DNA from: Corynebacterium coyleae
GTDB lineage: Bacteria; Actinomycetota; Actinomycetes; Mycobacteriales; Mycobacteriaceae
NCBI RefSeq assembly: GCF_030408635.1
Contig: NZ_CP047198.1
Location: forward strand, 2,294,001 to 2,358,000
Length of the DNA: 64,000 nt
Direction of reading: 5' to 3'
Positions within the stretch are counted from its first letter, which is position 1; the number at the start of each line of letters is the position of its first letter. Both the position numbers and the translations under genes were made by a program. Positions 44,859 through 53,421 of the stretch are shown piece by piece. Below the pieces are notes generated by a model. That model was given only the letters and a program-made list of their open reading frames with translations. It did not search any database and was not told the origin of the DNA.

Positions 44859-45740
44859 ATGGGGGATTTACAGAAGAAACGCGAAGCAGAACTCGAACTC
44901 ATTCAAGACGTCGCAGCAAAGTCCAGATCTGCAGTAATCACAGGTCCAGCCGCGGCCAGGTGGCTAGGACTCTCGACATATAACTGGGTCACCAAAGTCG
45001 ACCTTGCACTACCAGGAGAAACGAGGCCGTGGAAGCGCGGCGATGCCCATCGCATCTACAGAAGTGGAATCCTCACCGACCAGGAGTACCTCGTACACAA
45101 GGGGGTTCGCACGGCGACGGCGATCAGGGCGATGTTCGACTCGTTCAGGTACCACGGGCGCACTGAAGCGCTGGTGCAGATCGAGTCGGCGAGGTGGAAG
45201 CACCGCCACCTGACCACGGAATACCTACTGGATAAAACGGGAGCGCTGCCGAAAGCACGCGGGATCGCGGGGTTCCGGAAACTCATCGAATACGCGACGG
45301 ATACGTCAGCGAGTGTGTTGGAGACGATTGTGCGCGACGCAATCCTGCGTGCGATCGCAGACGGAACGCTTTCCGGGGTGGTCACGCTCGAGTTCCAGGT
45401 TGGCCTGCGGATTCGGGAACGTGACGGCCGCCCGATGATGGCCTGGGCGGACATACTGATCAATGGGTTTCTCGTTGTGGAGGCCGACGGTCTCGAGAAG
45501 ACGAGCGGGGTAATGGGAGATGCAGCGAGCATGCTTCGCGACGAACGCGAGCGCGAAACCCAGCTTCAAAACCAGGGCGCAGTTGTCAGGCGGGTGAGGT
45601 GGGACCGTGCAACGTCCACCGAGTTCATCGCGTCGCTGCAGACTGTGATCGACAGCAGCCCCGGCGTGAGAGAGTTGCCGAATCGGGTGGACGTGAACTA
45701 TCGCGACTGGTTGGAGGAGTTAGAACAACGCGCGGCATAA
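44859..45740 (+). CDS. DUF559/Vsr-like nuclease-fold protein with AbiEi-like N-terminus
   Basis: The 293-residue protein is of a type common in actinobacteria. The N-terminal part (SAVITGPAAARWLGLSTYN) resembles the winged helix of AbiEi-like proteins. The C-terminal part carries a PD-(D/E)xK-like pattern: ETIVRDAILRA, MAWADILINGFLVVEADG and RDERERETQLQNQGAVVRRV. Such proteins may cut DNA, but their function is not established and no partner toxin is adjacent. The ATG at 44859 follows a GC-poor stretch; a longer start at 44754 exists. It stands alone. Confidence 0.65.
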   Translation: MGDLQKKREAELELIQDVAAKSRSAVITGPAAARWLGLSTYNWVTKVDLALPGETRPWKRGDAHRIYRSGILTDQEYLVHKGVRTATAIRAMFDSFRYHGRTEALVQIESARWKHRHLTTEYLLDKTGALPKARGIAGFRKLIEYATDTSASVLETIVRDAILRAIADGTLSGVVTLEFQVGLRIRERDGRPMMAWADILINGFLVVEADGLEKTSGVMGDAASMLRDERERETQLQNQGAVVRRVRWDRATSTEFIASLQTVIDSSPGVRELPNRVDVNYRDWLEELEQRAA

Positions 45741-45750
45741 CAGAACAGAC

Positions 45751-46590
45751 CTAGTACCAGCGCTCGAGGACTGCGGCGACGCCGTGTTCGTCGTTGGTGT
45801 TGGTGACGTGGTCGGCGGCGTCTTTGAGTTCGGGTTTGGCGTTAGCCATGGCCACGCCGGTGCCCGCCCACTGGAGCATCTCCAGGTCGTTGGGCATGTC
45901 GCCGAACGCGATTGTCTCGGCGGCGGTAAGCCCGTAGCGGTCGGCGAGGTATTGGGCGCCGGTGGCTTTGTTGGCGCCGGGTCGGGAGATTTCGATGAGG
46001 CCTTCGTCCATGGAGTAGGTGACGTGGGCGACGGTGTCGTCGATAAGCGGTGCGATGATGTCGTACATCTCGGCGGAGGTCATGTCGGGGCAGCGGACCA
46101 GCAGTTTCGCGGCGGGCACCTCGATGAGCGTTTGCTTATCGACGACACCAAACCGACTATCCCACGCATCCGGGTTGTACTCCGGCGTGATCAGGAAGCA
46201 TTCGTCCTCCGGGTCGAGGGCTGAGGAGCCGACGCGTTCGACGCCGTAGCCGTGGTAAACGTCGGCAAGCGCCCGTTCGACGTCGTGGAGGATTTCGCCC
46301 ATGGTGTCGGGGCTGAGTTCGTGGGCGTGGAGGACGCGGTCCTCGGTGGGGTCGTAAACCACGGCACCGTTGGCGCACACGCATACGGGTGCGACCGGGA
46401 GCTGCTCGAGCACCGGGATGAGCCAACGGTGGGGACGGCCGGTGGCCAGGCCGAAATGAGCGCCGCTGGAAATCGCACGGGTTACCACGTTGCGCAGGCG
46501 CGGGGTGACGCGGCCGGCGGAGGTGATGAAGGTGCCGTCGATGTCAGAGATGATCAGGCGGGGTGCGGTGTCCGGCAGCGAGGTGGTCAT
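45751..46590 (-). CDS. HAD-superfamily (Cof-type, IIB) phosphatase
   Basis: The 279-residue HAD hydrolase has motif I IISDIDGTF (Asp16, Asp18), motif II about LATGRPHRW, a C2B cap domain (about 85-185) and motif IV AFGDMPNDLEML. The family dephosphorylates sugar phosphates and related metabolites; the substrate is unknown. The stop lies 10 bp from the convergent nuclease-like gene. The start overlaps the acyltransferase stop by four bases (ATGA), so it belongs to the serS-led run. One perfect and one near copy of the recurrent word lie inside. Confidence 0.9.
   Translation of the reverse strand: MTTSLPDTAPRLIISDIDGTFITSAGRVTPRLRNVVTRAISSGAHFGLATGRPHRWLIPVLEQLPVAPVCVCANGAVVYDPTEDRVLHAHELSPDTMGEILHDVERALADVYHGYGVERVGSSALDPEDECFLITPEYNPDAWDSRFGVVDKQTLIEVPAAKLLVRCPDMTSAEMYDIIAPLIDDTVAHVTYSMDEGLIEISRPGANKATGAQYLADRYGLTAAETIAFGDMPNDLEMLQWAGTGVAMANAKPELKDAADHVTNTNDEHGVAAVLERWY
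46132..46146 (+). repeat. Perfect copy of recurrent word TTGCTTATCGACGAC
   Basis: An exact 15-bp match lies inside the HAD phosphatase gene (VVDKQ on the minus strand). Another 12-bp core copy in opposite orientation lies at 46036-46047, read as LIDD. Confidence 0.7.
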
Positions 46591-47417
46591 GGTTTCCGGC
46601 CCTTCTTCGCGGCTTTCTCGGCGCGTTCCTCGGCGTGGATCCGGTCGGCCTCCTCAATAGTGGGTGCGGTGCCGCCGAGGGCGGCGGGCAGCCAGGGCTC
46701 ACCTGTGCCGGGGCCGGCGAGTGCGGTGTATTCGGTGCGGGATTCGTCGAGAAGCAATTGCATCTGGCGTTTGAGTTCCGCGGTGTCGGCCTCGGCGTCA
46801 CCGGTGAGTTCGACGGGTGCGCCGTAGCGGACGATGACCGGCACATTGCGGAAGTGTTTCGGCAGGTCCTTGGTCCAAATACGTTGCGATCCCCAGATCA
46901 CGCACGGGATGAGCGGCACACCGGCCTGATGGGCGATGCGCGCGGCGCCGGTTTTGAAACTGGCAAGTTCGAACGAGCGGGAGATGGTCGCTTCCGGGAA
47001 GATGCCCACCAGGTTGCCGCTGCGAAGTCGCTCCACGGCGGGCGCGATGGCGGTGCTGCCGTGGGCGCGGTTGACCGGCACGTGATGCATCTTACGCAGC
47101 AGGCGTCCGAGGACGGGTACGTCGAAGACTTCCTGTTTGGCCATGAAGCGCACGAGGCGCTCGCCGCGCAGGTAGGGGCCGGTGCCCATGAGGATGAAGT
47201 CGGCGTAACCGGTGTGGTTACCGGCGATAAGCGCGCCGCCCTCGGTGGGGACGTGTTCGGCGCCGATGACGGTCACGTCGATGTTCAACGCCCGCATCAC
47301 GCGCCGTAGCGTACCCACGAGCCCCTGGTAGAAGCGCTCCACCGCCTCCTCACGGTGGGCTGGGCTTTCAGTAAAGCGTTGCGGGACGTTGAATCCACGG
47401 TAGGCGCGCAGTTTCAT
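46587..47417 (-). CDS. 1-acyl-sn-glycerol-3-phosphate acyltransferase (PlsC-like)
   Basis: The 276-residue LPLAT-family acyltransferase adds an acyl chain to lysophosphatidate or a similar lipid. The catalytic HX4D motif is NHTGYAD (His68, Asp73). GIFPEATISRS corresponds to the EGTR-type phosphate-binding block, and VPLIPCVIWGSQRIW is the fourth block. The C-terminal 60 residues are charged and rich in Ala and Lys. The ATG at 47417 overlaps the serS stop by one base (TAATG). In related genomes an acyltransferase and a HAD gene also follow serS. Confidence 0.88.
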   Translation of the reverse strand: MKLRAYRGFNVPQRFTESPAHREEAVERFYQGLVGTLRRVMRALNIDVTVIGAEHVPTEGGALIAGNHTGYADFILMGTGPYLRGERLVRFMAKQEVFDVPVLGRLLRKMHHVPVNRAHGSTAIAPAVERLRSGNLVGIFPEATISRSFELASFKTGAARIAHQAGVPLIPCVIWGSQRIWTKDLPKHFRNVPVIVRYGAPVELTGDAEADTAELKRQMQLLLDESRTEYTALAGPGTGEPWLPAALGGTAPTIEEADRIHAEERAEKAAKKGRKP

Positions 47418-48670
47418 TAGGGCGTGAGCACTTCCTTGCCAACCCACGGACGCAGCGCCTCAGGGACGCGCACGGAACCGTCGGCCTGCTGGTTGTTCTC
47501 CAGGATGGCGACGAGCCAGCGGGTGGTGGCCAAGGTGCCGTTGAGGGTTGCGGCAATCTGGGTCTTGCCGTCGGCGTCGCGGTAGCGCGTCTGCAGACGA
47601 CGAGCCTGGAAGGTGGTGCAGTTCGAGGTAGACGTCAGTTCGCGGTAGGTGTTTTGCGACGGCACCCACGCTTCCGTGTCGTACTTACGGGCTGCCGAGG
47701 AGCCGAGGTCGCCGGCTGCGACGTCGATGATGCGGTACGGCACCTCAACGGCGGCGAGCATGTCGCGCTCCAGGCCAAGGAGCTTCTGGTGCATCTCCTC
47801 TGCGTCTTCCGGCTTGCAGTAGGCAAACATTTCGAGTTTGTCGAACTGGTGGACGCGCAAAATGCCCTTCGTGTCCTTGCCGTAGGAGCCGGCCTCGCGG
47901 CGGAAGCAGGAGGACCAGCCGGCGTAGAGCAGCGGGCCGTCGGACAGGTCGATGATCTCGTCCTGGTGCAGGCCGGCAAGCGCGACCTCGGAGGTGCCGA
48001 CGAGGTACATATCGTCGCGCTCCAGGTAGTAAATCTCCTCGTCGTGCGCGTCGAGGAAGCCCGTGCCCTGCATAATGTCCGGGCGTACCAGCACCGGCGG
48101 AATCATGAGCTTGAAGCCAGCCTCGCGTGCCTTCTGAGCTGCGAGCATGAGCATGCCCAGCTGCATCCAGGCGCCGTCGCCGGTGAGGTAGTAGAAGCGC
48201 GCGCCGCCGACCTTGGTGCCGCGCTTCATGTCGATCAGGCCGAGCGGCTCGGCGAGGTCCAGGTGGTCCTTGACCTCAAAGTCGAACTCGGGGACCTCGC
48301 CGACGTGCTCGAGGACCACGAAATCCTCTTCGCCGCCAGCCGGGGCGCCCTCGATGACGTTGGCGATGGAGTACTGCAGCTTCTCCAGCTTCTCCTGCGC
48401 CTCGGCTTCCGCAGCTTCGGCTTCCTTCACGCGGGCCTTCAACTCGTTAGAGCCTTCCAGCAGTGCCGGGCGGTCCTCCGGAGCGGCCTGGCCAATCTTT
48501 TTACCGAACGCTTTTTGCTCGGCGCGCAGCTCATCTGCTGCTTGGATCGCAGAGCGTCGGGCTTCGTCGGCGGCCAAGAGCTCGTCGACAAGCGCTGGGT
48601 CCTCTCCGCGAGCTCGCTGGGACTCGCGGACTGCCTCGGGGTTTTCGCGCACACGCTTCAGATCAATCAC
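47417..48670 (-). CDS. serS: Seryl-tRNA synthetase
   Basis: The 417-residue class II synthetase charges tRNA-Ser. The N-terminal coiled-coil arm (about 28-105, rich in Ala, Glu and Lys) binds the tRNA. Motif 2 is [23 protein letters not shown], and motif 3 reads [19 protein letters not shown]. Glu/Thr residues for serine binding are in [13 protein letters not shown]. It starts with ATG at 48670, divergent from the farR-like gene with an 80-bp gap. It leads the operon with the acyltransferase and HAD genes. Confidence 0.97.
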   Translation of the reverse strand: MIDLKRVRENPEAVRESQRARGEDPALVDELLAADEARRSAIQAADELRAEQKAFGKKIGQAAPEDRPALLEGSNELKARVKEAEAAEAEAQEKLEKLQYSIANVIEGAPAGGEEDFVVLEHVGEVPEFDFEVKDHLDLAEPLGLIDMKRGTKVGGARFYYLTGDGAWMQLGMLMLAAQKAREAGFKLMIPPVLVRPDIMQGTGFLDAHDEEIYYLERDDMYLVGTSEVALAGLHQDEIIDLSDGPLLYAGWSSCFRREAGSYGKDTKGILRVHQFDKLEMFAYCKPEDAEEMHQKLLGLERDMLAAVEVPYRIIDVAAGDLGSSAARKYDTEAWVPSQNTYRELTSTSNCTTFQARRLQTRYRDADGKTQIAATLNGTLATTRWLVAILENNQQADGSVRVPEALRPWVGKEVLTP

Positions 48671-48750
48671 AGTTGCATACCTTACCTTGTTCCCCGACGC
48701 GCGTACGCCGATCCGCTATCCGGTCATAACCAGTGCGCTATGGTGGCCTT

Positions 48751-49479
48751 ATGCCCACCCGCATCACTGACGGCCCCGTGCCCAAGCATGAGCAGCTGCG
48801 CGCGATTATCGACGAGCTGATCTCCACCGAGCTCTCCCCCGGCGACCCCCTGCCTGGCGAGCGGGCATTAGAAGAGGCCTACGGCGTGTCTCGCATCACG
48901 GTGCGTCGCGCGATCGGAGATCTTGTGTCCGCTGGCCGTTTGCGCAGGGTGCGCGGCAAAGGCACGTTTGTGGCGCCTGCCCCGCTGGTGAGCCGTCTGC
49001 ACCTGGCGAGTTTTTCGGACGAGATGCGAGCGCAGCGGGTGGAGGCGTCGTCGAGAATCTTGCTCTCTGAGCGCACGACTCCGCCGGACGCGGTGGCCAC
49101 GTTCTTTGGCACCCCGCCCACGACTGAGCACATCCGCCTGCGGCGCTTAAGGCTTGGCGACGGCGAACCGTACGCCGTCGACGACGCCTGGTACAACTCC
49201 ATCCTTGTGCCTGACCTGCTGGAAAACGACGTCTACCACTCCGTGTACACCCTGCTGGAAAACGAATACGGGCTGGGCATCACAGAAGCGGAGCAGACCG
49301 TCACCGCCGTCACGGCAGGCCCCGACAACGCACCGCTTCTCGACGTCACCCCGGACACCGCCCTGCTCCACATCCTGCGCTACGCCCGCAGTGGCGGCAG
49401 CAACGTGGAGTATTGCTCCTCGGTGTACCGCACGGACCGCTACCGGCTGACTACACGGGTCGCCCGCGAAGTGGAATAA
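48751..49479 (+). CDS. farR: GntR/HutC-family regulator, FarR-like
   Basis: The 242-residue regulator has an N-terminal winged helix (KHEQLRAIIDELISTELSPGDPLPGERALEEAYGVSRITVRRAI, residues about 9-55) and a C-terminal UTRA ligand domain. FarR of C. glutamicum (cg3202) is the GntR/HutC-type regulator next to serS, so synteny supports the name; its effector here is unknown. The ATG at 48751 is preferred over an open frame starting at 48733. The next gene starts nine bases after the stop. Confidence 0.8.
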   Translation: MPTRITDGPVPKHEQLRAIIDELISTELSPGDPLPGERALEEAYGVSRITVRRAIGDLVSAGRLRRVRGKGTFVAPAPLVSRLHLASFSDEMRAQRVEASSRILLSERTTPPDAVATFFGTPPTTEHIRLRRLRLGDGEPYAVDDAWYNSILVPDLLENDVYHSVYTLLENEYGLGITEAEQTVTAVTAGPDNAPLLDVTPDTALLHILRYARSGGSNVEYCSSVYRTDRYRLTTRVAREVE

Positions 49480-49488
49480 TGGTGCGCC

Positions 49489-50580
49489 ATGGCTTCGAAA
49501 CAGACCGCGCTGCGCGCCTTTCTCATCGCCACTCTGGCGGGCACGGTGGGCGCTGGCACCTACGGACTGACCGCCGATAGTTCCGGCTCCGCGAACCCGG
49601 CGGACGGCTCGTCTACCTCGAGTTCTGTTGCGGAGGCGGCGTCGTTCACCACCGCCGACGCCGGCTCGTGTTTGACGTGGCAGGTTGCCGAAGATGGCAC
49701 CCATACCAACTTTGAGCAGGCGGATTGCGCCGGCGAGCACCGCTTCGAGGTTGCCGCGCGCGAGGACCTGGCCACCTACCCCACCTCCGAGTTCGGGCCC
49801 GAGGCGCCGCTGCCAAACCAGACCCGCCAGGCGCAACTGCGCGAGGAACTCTGTGGCGCGGCAACCCTGCGCTACCTGGACGGCAAGTACGACCCGAACG
49901 GGCGTTACTCCATCGCTCCGATCCTGCCGCCGGCCGACGCGTGGCAAAACGGGGACCGCACCATGCTGTGCGGCCTGCAGGAAACCGACAGCAACGGCGA
50001 GCCGGTGCTGACCTCCGGCCGAGTTGCGGAGGCGGACCAGGCCCGCGTGTTTGAGGCCGGCGAGTGCGTGGCCATCGACGCCGCCAACTCCCTGTCGGTG
50101 GTGCCATGCGACAAGCCGCACCAGTTGGAGATCACCAGCCGCGTCAACCTGGCAAAACACTTCGCGGACCACACCCCGTCCGTCGAGGAGCAGGACAAGT
50201 ACCTCGGCGACGTGTGCACTCAGGCCGCGCAGGATTACCTGGGCAGCGAGGAAGCGCTCTACCAGATCGCGCTGCGCCCCTTCTGGACCTCGCAGACCCC
50301 GGCCGCCTGGGAGGGCGGTTCCCGCAGCGCCAATTGTGCGTTGATGTTCTCGCGCCCGGAGGGCCAGTTTGCCAACCTCACCGGGTCTGCGACGCAGGGC
50401 CGCGAGCATTTGCTTATCGACGACGCCCCGCCACCCGCACGCCCCGAACGCCGCCCGTTACGCTCTGAGCAGCAGGCGAACCAGTCGCAGGCTCCAGCCC
50501 CCGAGGCACCAGCCCCGGCCCCTGAGGCCCCAGCCCCCGAAGCGCCAGCCCCGGCTCCTGCGGCTCCGGTGCAGTTCTGA
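49489..50580 (+). CDS. Exported septum-formation-domain protein with Pro/Ala-rich tail
   Basis: The 363-residue protein is related to Rv3835. A signal or transmembrane segment (about 8-28) is followed by a Ser-rich linker and two units of a septum-formation-type domain with regularly spaced Cys residues (GSCLTWQ, QADCAGEHRFEV, EELCGAATL; then GECVAIDA, VPCDKPHQLEI, DVCTQAAQDYL). The C-terminal 45 residues are a PAPEAP-type low-complexity tail. Gene order serS, regulator, this gene, zincin matches Rv3834c-Rv3836. The function is not established. A perfect motif copy (50410-50424) encodes LLIDD just before the tail. Confidence 0.8.
   Translation: MASKQTALRAFLIATLAGTVGAGTYGLTADSSGSANPADGSSTSSSVAEAASFTTADAGSCLTWQVAEDGTHTNFEQADCAGEHRFEVAAREDLATYPTSEFGPEAPLPNQTRQAQLREELCGAATLRYLDGKYDPNGRYSIAPILPPADAWQNGDRTMLCGLQETDSNGEPVLTSGRVAEADQARVFEAGECVAIDAANSLSVVPCDKPHQLEITSRVNLAKHFADHTPSVEEQDKYLGDVCTQAAQDYLGSEEALYQIALRPFWTSQTPAAWEGGSRSANCALMFSRPEGQFANLTGSATQGREHLLIDDAPPPARPERRPLRSEQQANQSQAPAPEAPAPAPEAPAPEAPAPAPAAPVQF
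50410..50424 (+). repeat. Perfect copy of recurrent word TTGCTTATCGACGAC
   Basis: An exact 15-bp match lies in the septum-formation-domain gene, read in the forward frame as LLIDD, opposite in coding sense to the VVDKQ copies elsewhere. Confidence 0.7.
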
Positions 50581-50930
50581 TGATGGCCCCGGTCAGCGAC
50601 GAGCTGTTCGAGGAGATGATCAACGACGCGTTGGACACCATCCCGGACCGCTTCGCCGAACACATGCAGAACATGGTGATTTTGGCCCGCGACTTCAACC
50701 CCGACGACCCCACATTGCTTGGCCTGTTCGAGGGCGTGCCGCTGACCGAGCAGCACTCCAACCATTCCGGGTTCCTTCCCGATGCGGTGTTCATCTACAA
50801 AAACGCACTCGAAGCCATCTGCGCTGACGAGGAGCAGTTGCGCCACGAGGTGAAGGTGACTGTCCTGCACGAGGTCGGCCACTACTTCGGGCTAGAGGAA
50901 CACGAGCTGCACGCCCTCGGCTGGGGTTAG
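50580..50930 (+). CDS. Small zincin metallopeptidase-like protein (Rv3836 type)
   Basis: The 116-residue protein of the short metallopeptidase family has the HEVGH zinc motif (His97, Glu98, His101) in VTVLHEVGHYFGLEEHEL; the third ligand is probably in the ELHALG region. The N-terminus is acidic (DELFEEMINDALDTIPDRF). Such minizincins are cytosolic and of unknown substrate. The start ATG overlaps the previous stop (TGATG), so they are translated together. It converges on pheA with a 4-bp overlap. Confidence 0.85.
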   Translation: MMAPVSDELFEEMINDALDTIPDRFAEHMQNMVILARDFNPDDPTLLGLFEGVPLTEQHSNHSGFLPDAVFIYKNALEAICADEEQLRHEVKVTVLHEVGHYFGLEEHELHALGWG

Positions 50931-51751
50931 GCCTTCGGCCAGCTCCCGAGCATGCGTATCTGCGTCGTCTGCTCCCCCACGGCGGCAATCGCCTGGGCGA
51001 TGGGGTCGTCGTCAATGTGGCCCACAAGGTCGACGAAGAAGTTGTACGTGTTGGGCTCTTTGCGGGTCGGGCGCGACTCGATGCGCGACATGTCCACCCC
51101 GCGCACCGCGAACTCTTGTAGCGCGCCGACCAGGGTGCCTGGTTTGTTGGGGGTGCGAAAGACGATGGCGGTGCGGTCGTTGCCTGTTGCGGCCGGTACC
51201 TTGCCTTGCTTACCGACGAGCACAAACCGCGTCCGCGCCGTCTCCATATCCGCCACCCCACGGGCGTGAACGTCCAGGCCGAACAGGTCCGCGGCGCGCT
51301 CGGGCGCGGCCGCCACGTCCGCCTCGCCGTCCGCGACCATCTTCGCCGCGGCCGCGTTCGAGGACGCCGGGACGAACTCCACGCCCGGCGCGTGCTCACC
51401 AACCCAGCGTTTGACCTGGCTGTACGCCACCGGATGGGTGGCCAAGCGGCGGGCGCTGCCCAGTGTTTCGCCCGCGCGTGTCATGATGGCGAACGCGATG
51501 GACAGTTCCGTCTCGGCGTAGATCTGCACGCCGGGGGTGTCGACGAGCGCGTCGGCGGTGGTGGTCACCGCACCGTCGACGGAGTTCTCAATCGCGCACA
51601 CCGCCCAATCGGTCTTGCCTTCCGCGACCGCTTTGAGCGCCGCCGCAGGCGAGTCAACCGGGACGAACTCGGCTTGGCCTGTGGAGTCGAAGCGGCGCGC
51701 CGCCTCCTCGGTGAAGGTGCCCTCGGGTCCGAGATACGCAATTCGTGTCAT
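50927..51751 (-). CDS. pheA: Prephenate dehydratase
   Basis: The 274-residue enzyme converts prephenate to phenylpyruvate in phenylalanine synthesis. The catalytic PDT domain covers about 1-180 with IAYLGPEGTFTEEAARR, AICAIENSVDGAVTTT and the active Thr in TARTRFVLVGK. A C-terminal ACT domain (about 190-265) with KPGTLVGALQEFAVRGVDM and ESRP binds phenylalanine for feedback control. It is monofunctional, without chorismate mutase. The stop overlaps the zincin gene on the other strand. Position corresponds to Rv3838c. Confidence 0.95.
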   Translation of the reverse strand: MTRIAYLGPEGTFTEEAARRFDSTGQAEFVPVDSPAAALKAVAEGKTDWAVCAIENSVDGAVTTTADALVDTPGVQIYAETELSIAFAIMTRAGETLGSARRLATHPVAYSQVKRWVGEHAPGVEFVPASSNAAAAKMVADGEADVAAAPERAADLFGLDVHARGVADMETARTRFVLVGKQGKVPAATGNDRTAIVFRTPNKPGTLVGALQEFAVRGVDMSRIESRPTRKEPNTYNFFVDLVGHIDDDPIAQAIAAVGEQTTQIRMLGSWPKA

Positions 51752-52674
51752 TTCTTCTCCTGTGCTGTTTCTTCAGCGAGTAGCGCGTAGGTGATCAGCC
51801 AGTGTGTGGCCATGAAGTTGGTGCCGGTGAGGTGGGGCACGGTGGTGTCGATAAGCATCTGCGTGCCCTCTGGCTTACCGATGGCCCGCAGCAACCACGC
51901 CCGCGTCAGCATTAGCCCGAGCAGATGGGCCTGCTGGCCGTCCTCGGGGTCGTTGACCTGGAGGGGGGTGGCGTAGAACTCCAGCGCACCCGGAGTGAAG
52001 AAGCAGTCTAGCCAGGCGGGGAAATCCTCGCCGAGTACGCGCTGCATCAGGGCTGCCTGCGCCAGCCCGTTGGGGACGAAGTCGTGGCCGGACAGTTCCC
52101 AGGTGTGTGGGTAGGCGTGGTCGTTGTGGAACCAGGCGCGGGCGGTGTCGTCGCAAAGCAAGCGGAGCTTGTGGAGGCCGAGTGCGTCGGCGGCGTCGAT
52201 GATCAGCAGCAGCGCGAGCGCGGAGTTGCTATGCACACCGTGGCGCACCGGCAACTGCTGCGTGCCCAGCCACGCGGTGATGTTCCCCTCGAGTTGGCTG
52301 GCCAGCGGCGTCATCGCGGCCTCCCACGGGGTGCCGAGCGTGACCTTGCAGAGTTGCAGCGCCCACGCCCAGCCATACGGCCGCTCGTACAGCGGGTGCT
52401 CACGCAGGTAGACGGCCTCGGCGGCGATGTTGTCGGCGGTCAGGCGCTGGTTGAGCAGGGCGGTAAGCGAGGGGTCGCTGACTAGCTTGTGCAACTTCAC
52501 CCCACTGGCCAGCATGTGCACGCACGAATGCCAGTCGTAGGAACCCCAAAACGCCGGGTGCAGGCGACGCGGGGTGACGTCCGTGTCGGTCGGGCAGGCG
52601 CTCGCGTGGTGCATCGCCGCCGGATACTCCCGGCCGACAACCTCGACGACGGTGCGCGCCCACAATTCGTGCAT
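51748..52674 (-). CDS. DUF2891 family protein
   Basis: The 308-residue protein of the DUF2891 group is probably an all-helical toroid. Characteristic parts are FWGSYDWHSCVHMLASG, YERPYGWAWALQL, GVHSNSALALLLIIDAADALG and GHDFVPNGLAQAALM. The enzymatic role is unknown. It overlaps the pheA start by four bases, so pheA is translated after it. Start ATG at 52674. Confidence 0.8.
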   Translation of the reverse strand: MHELWARTVVEVVGREYPAAMHHASACPTDTDVTPRRLHPAFWGSYDWHSCVHMLASGVKLHKLVSDPSLTALLNQRLTADNIAAEAVYLREHPLYERPYGWAWALQLCKVTLGTPWEAAMTPLASQLEGNITAWLGTQQLPVRHGVHSNSALALLLIIDAADALGLHKLRLLCDDTARAWFHNDHAYPHTWELSGHDFVPNGLAQAALMQRVLGEDFPAWLDCFFTPGALEFYATPLQVNDPEDGQQAHLLGLMLTRAWLLRAIGKPEGTQMLIDTTVPHLTGTNFMATHWLITYALLAEETAQEKK

Positions 52675-52691
52675 GGCGCTAAAGTTACCGC

Positions 52692-53390
52692 ATGCAACGG
52701 CGCCTAAAGATAGAGATCCTGCTGGTCCTCGCCGTCACGTTCGGCACCGCGGGCCTGCGTGCAGCCCTGCGCCTGATCGACTCGCTGCTCAAAGCCCCGC
52801 TCAACCAACAAACCACCACAATTTACGACGCCACCTCCACCATCCCATGGCTCGACCTCGCCCTCCAGGCATGCTCAGCGCTGACCCTGTTCGCGTGGGG
52901 TGGACTCGCATGGTTTCTTCTCGACGAGCACTGGCGCCTACCCCGCCTCCCCGACCTCGCCCGCGGCGCCGGATTCGCCGCCCTGATCGGCCTGCCCGGG
53001 CTCGCGTTCTACGTCGCCGCCGTACACCTCGGCCTATCCAAGGTTGTCGTGCCGACCACCGAGGCCGTACAGATCCCCACCTCCCTGCTGTGGTCGTTGG
53101 CAAACGGCTTCGGCGAAGAAATCGTCGTGGTGATGTACCTCGTCACCCGCCTGCGCCAACTCGGGTGGAAGCCCTGGCAGTTCATCGCCGCCTCCGCCGT
53201 GCTGCGCGGGTCCTACCACCTGTATCAGGGCGTCTCGGCAGGCCTGGGCAACATCGTCATGGGCGTGGTGTTTGCCTGGTACTTCCACAAAACCGGGCGC
53301 ATCTGGCCGCTGATCATCGCCCACTTCCTCATCGACGCCGTGGCGTTTATCGCCTACCCGCTCCTCGACCTGTCGTGGCTCGGAATCTAA
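52692..53390 (+). CDS. CPBP-family intramembrane metalloprotease
   Basis: The 232-residue membrane protein of the CPBP/Abi group (CaaX protease-like) has about seven helices. Motif 1 is NGFGEEIVVVMYLVTRLRQ with the catalytic Glu-Glu and Arg. Motif 2 is LRGSYHLYQG with His, and IIAHFLIDAVAF is the third motif. The family cleaves within the membrane; substrates in actinobacteria are not known. It is divergent from the DUF2891 gene with a 17-bp gap and precedes the LCP gene by 31 bp. Confidence 0.88.
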   Translation: MQRRLKIEILLVLAVTFGTAGLRAALRLIDSLLKAPLNQQTTTIYDATSTIPWLDLALQACSALTLFAWGGLAWFLLDEHWRLPRLPDLARGAGFAALIGLPGLAFYVAAVHLGLSKVVVPTTEAVQIPTSLLWSLANGFGEEIVVVMYLVTRLRQLGWKPWQFIAASAVLRGSYHLYQGVSAGLGNIVMGVVFAWYFHKTGRIWPLIIAHFLIDAVAFIAYPLLDLSWLGI

Positions 53391-53421
53391 CCACACGCGT
53401 CACACTGGTTACACTGTTTTC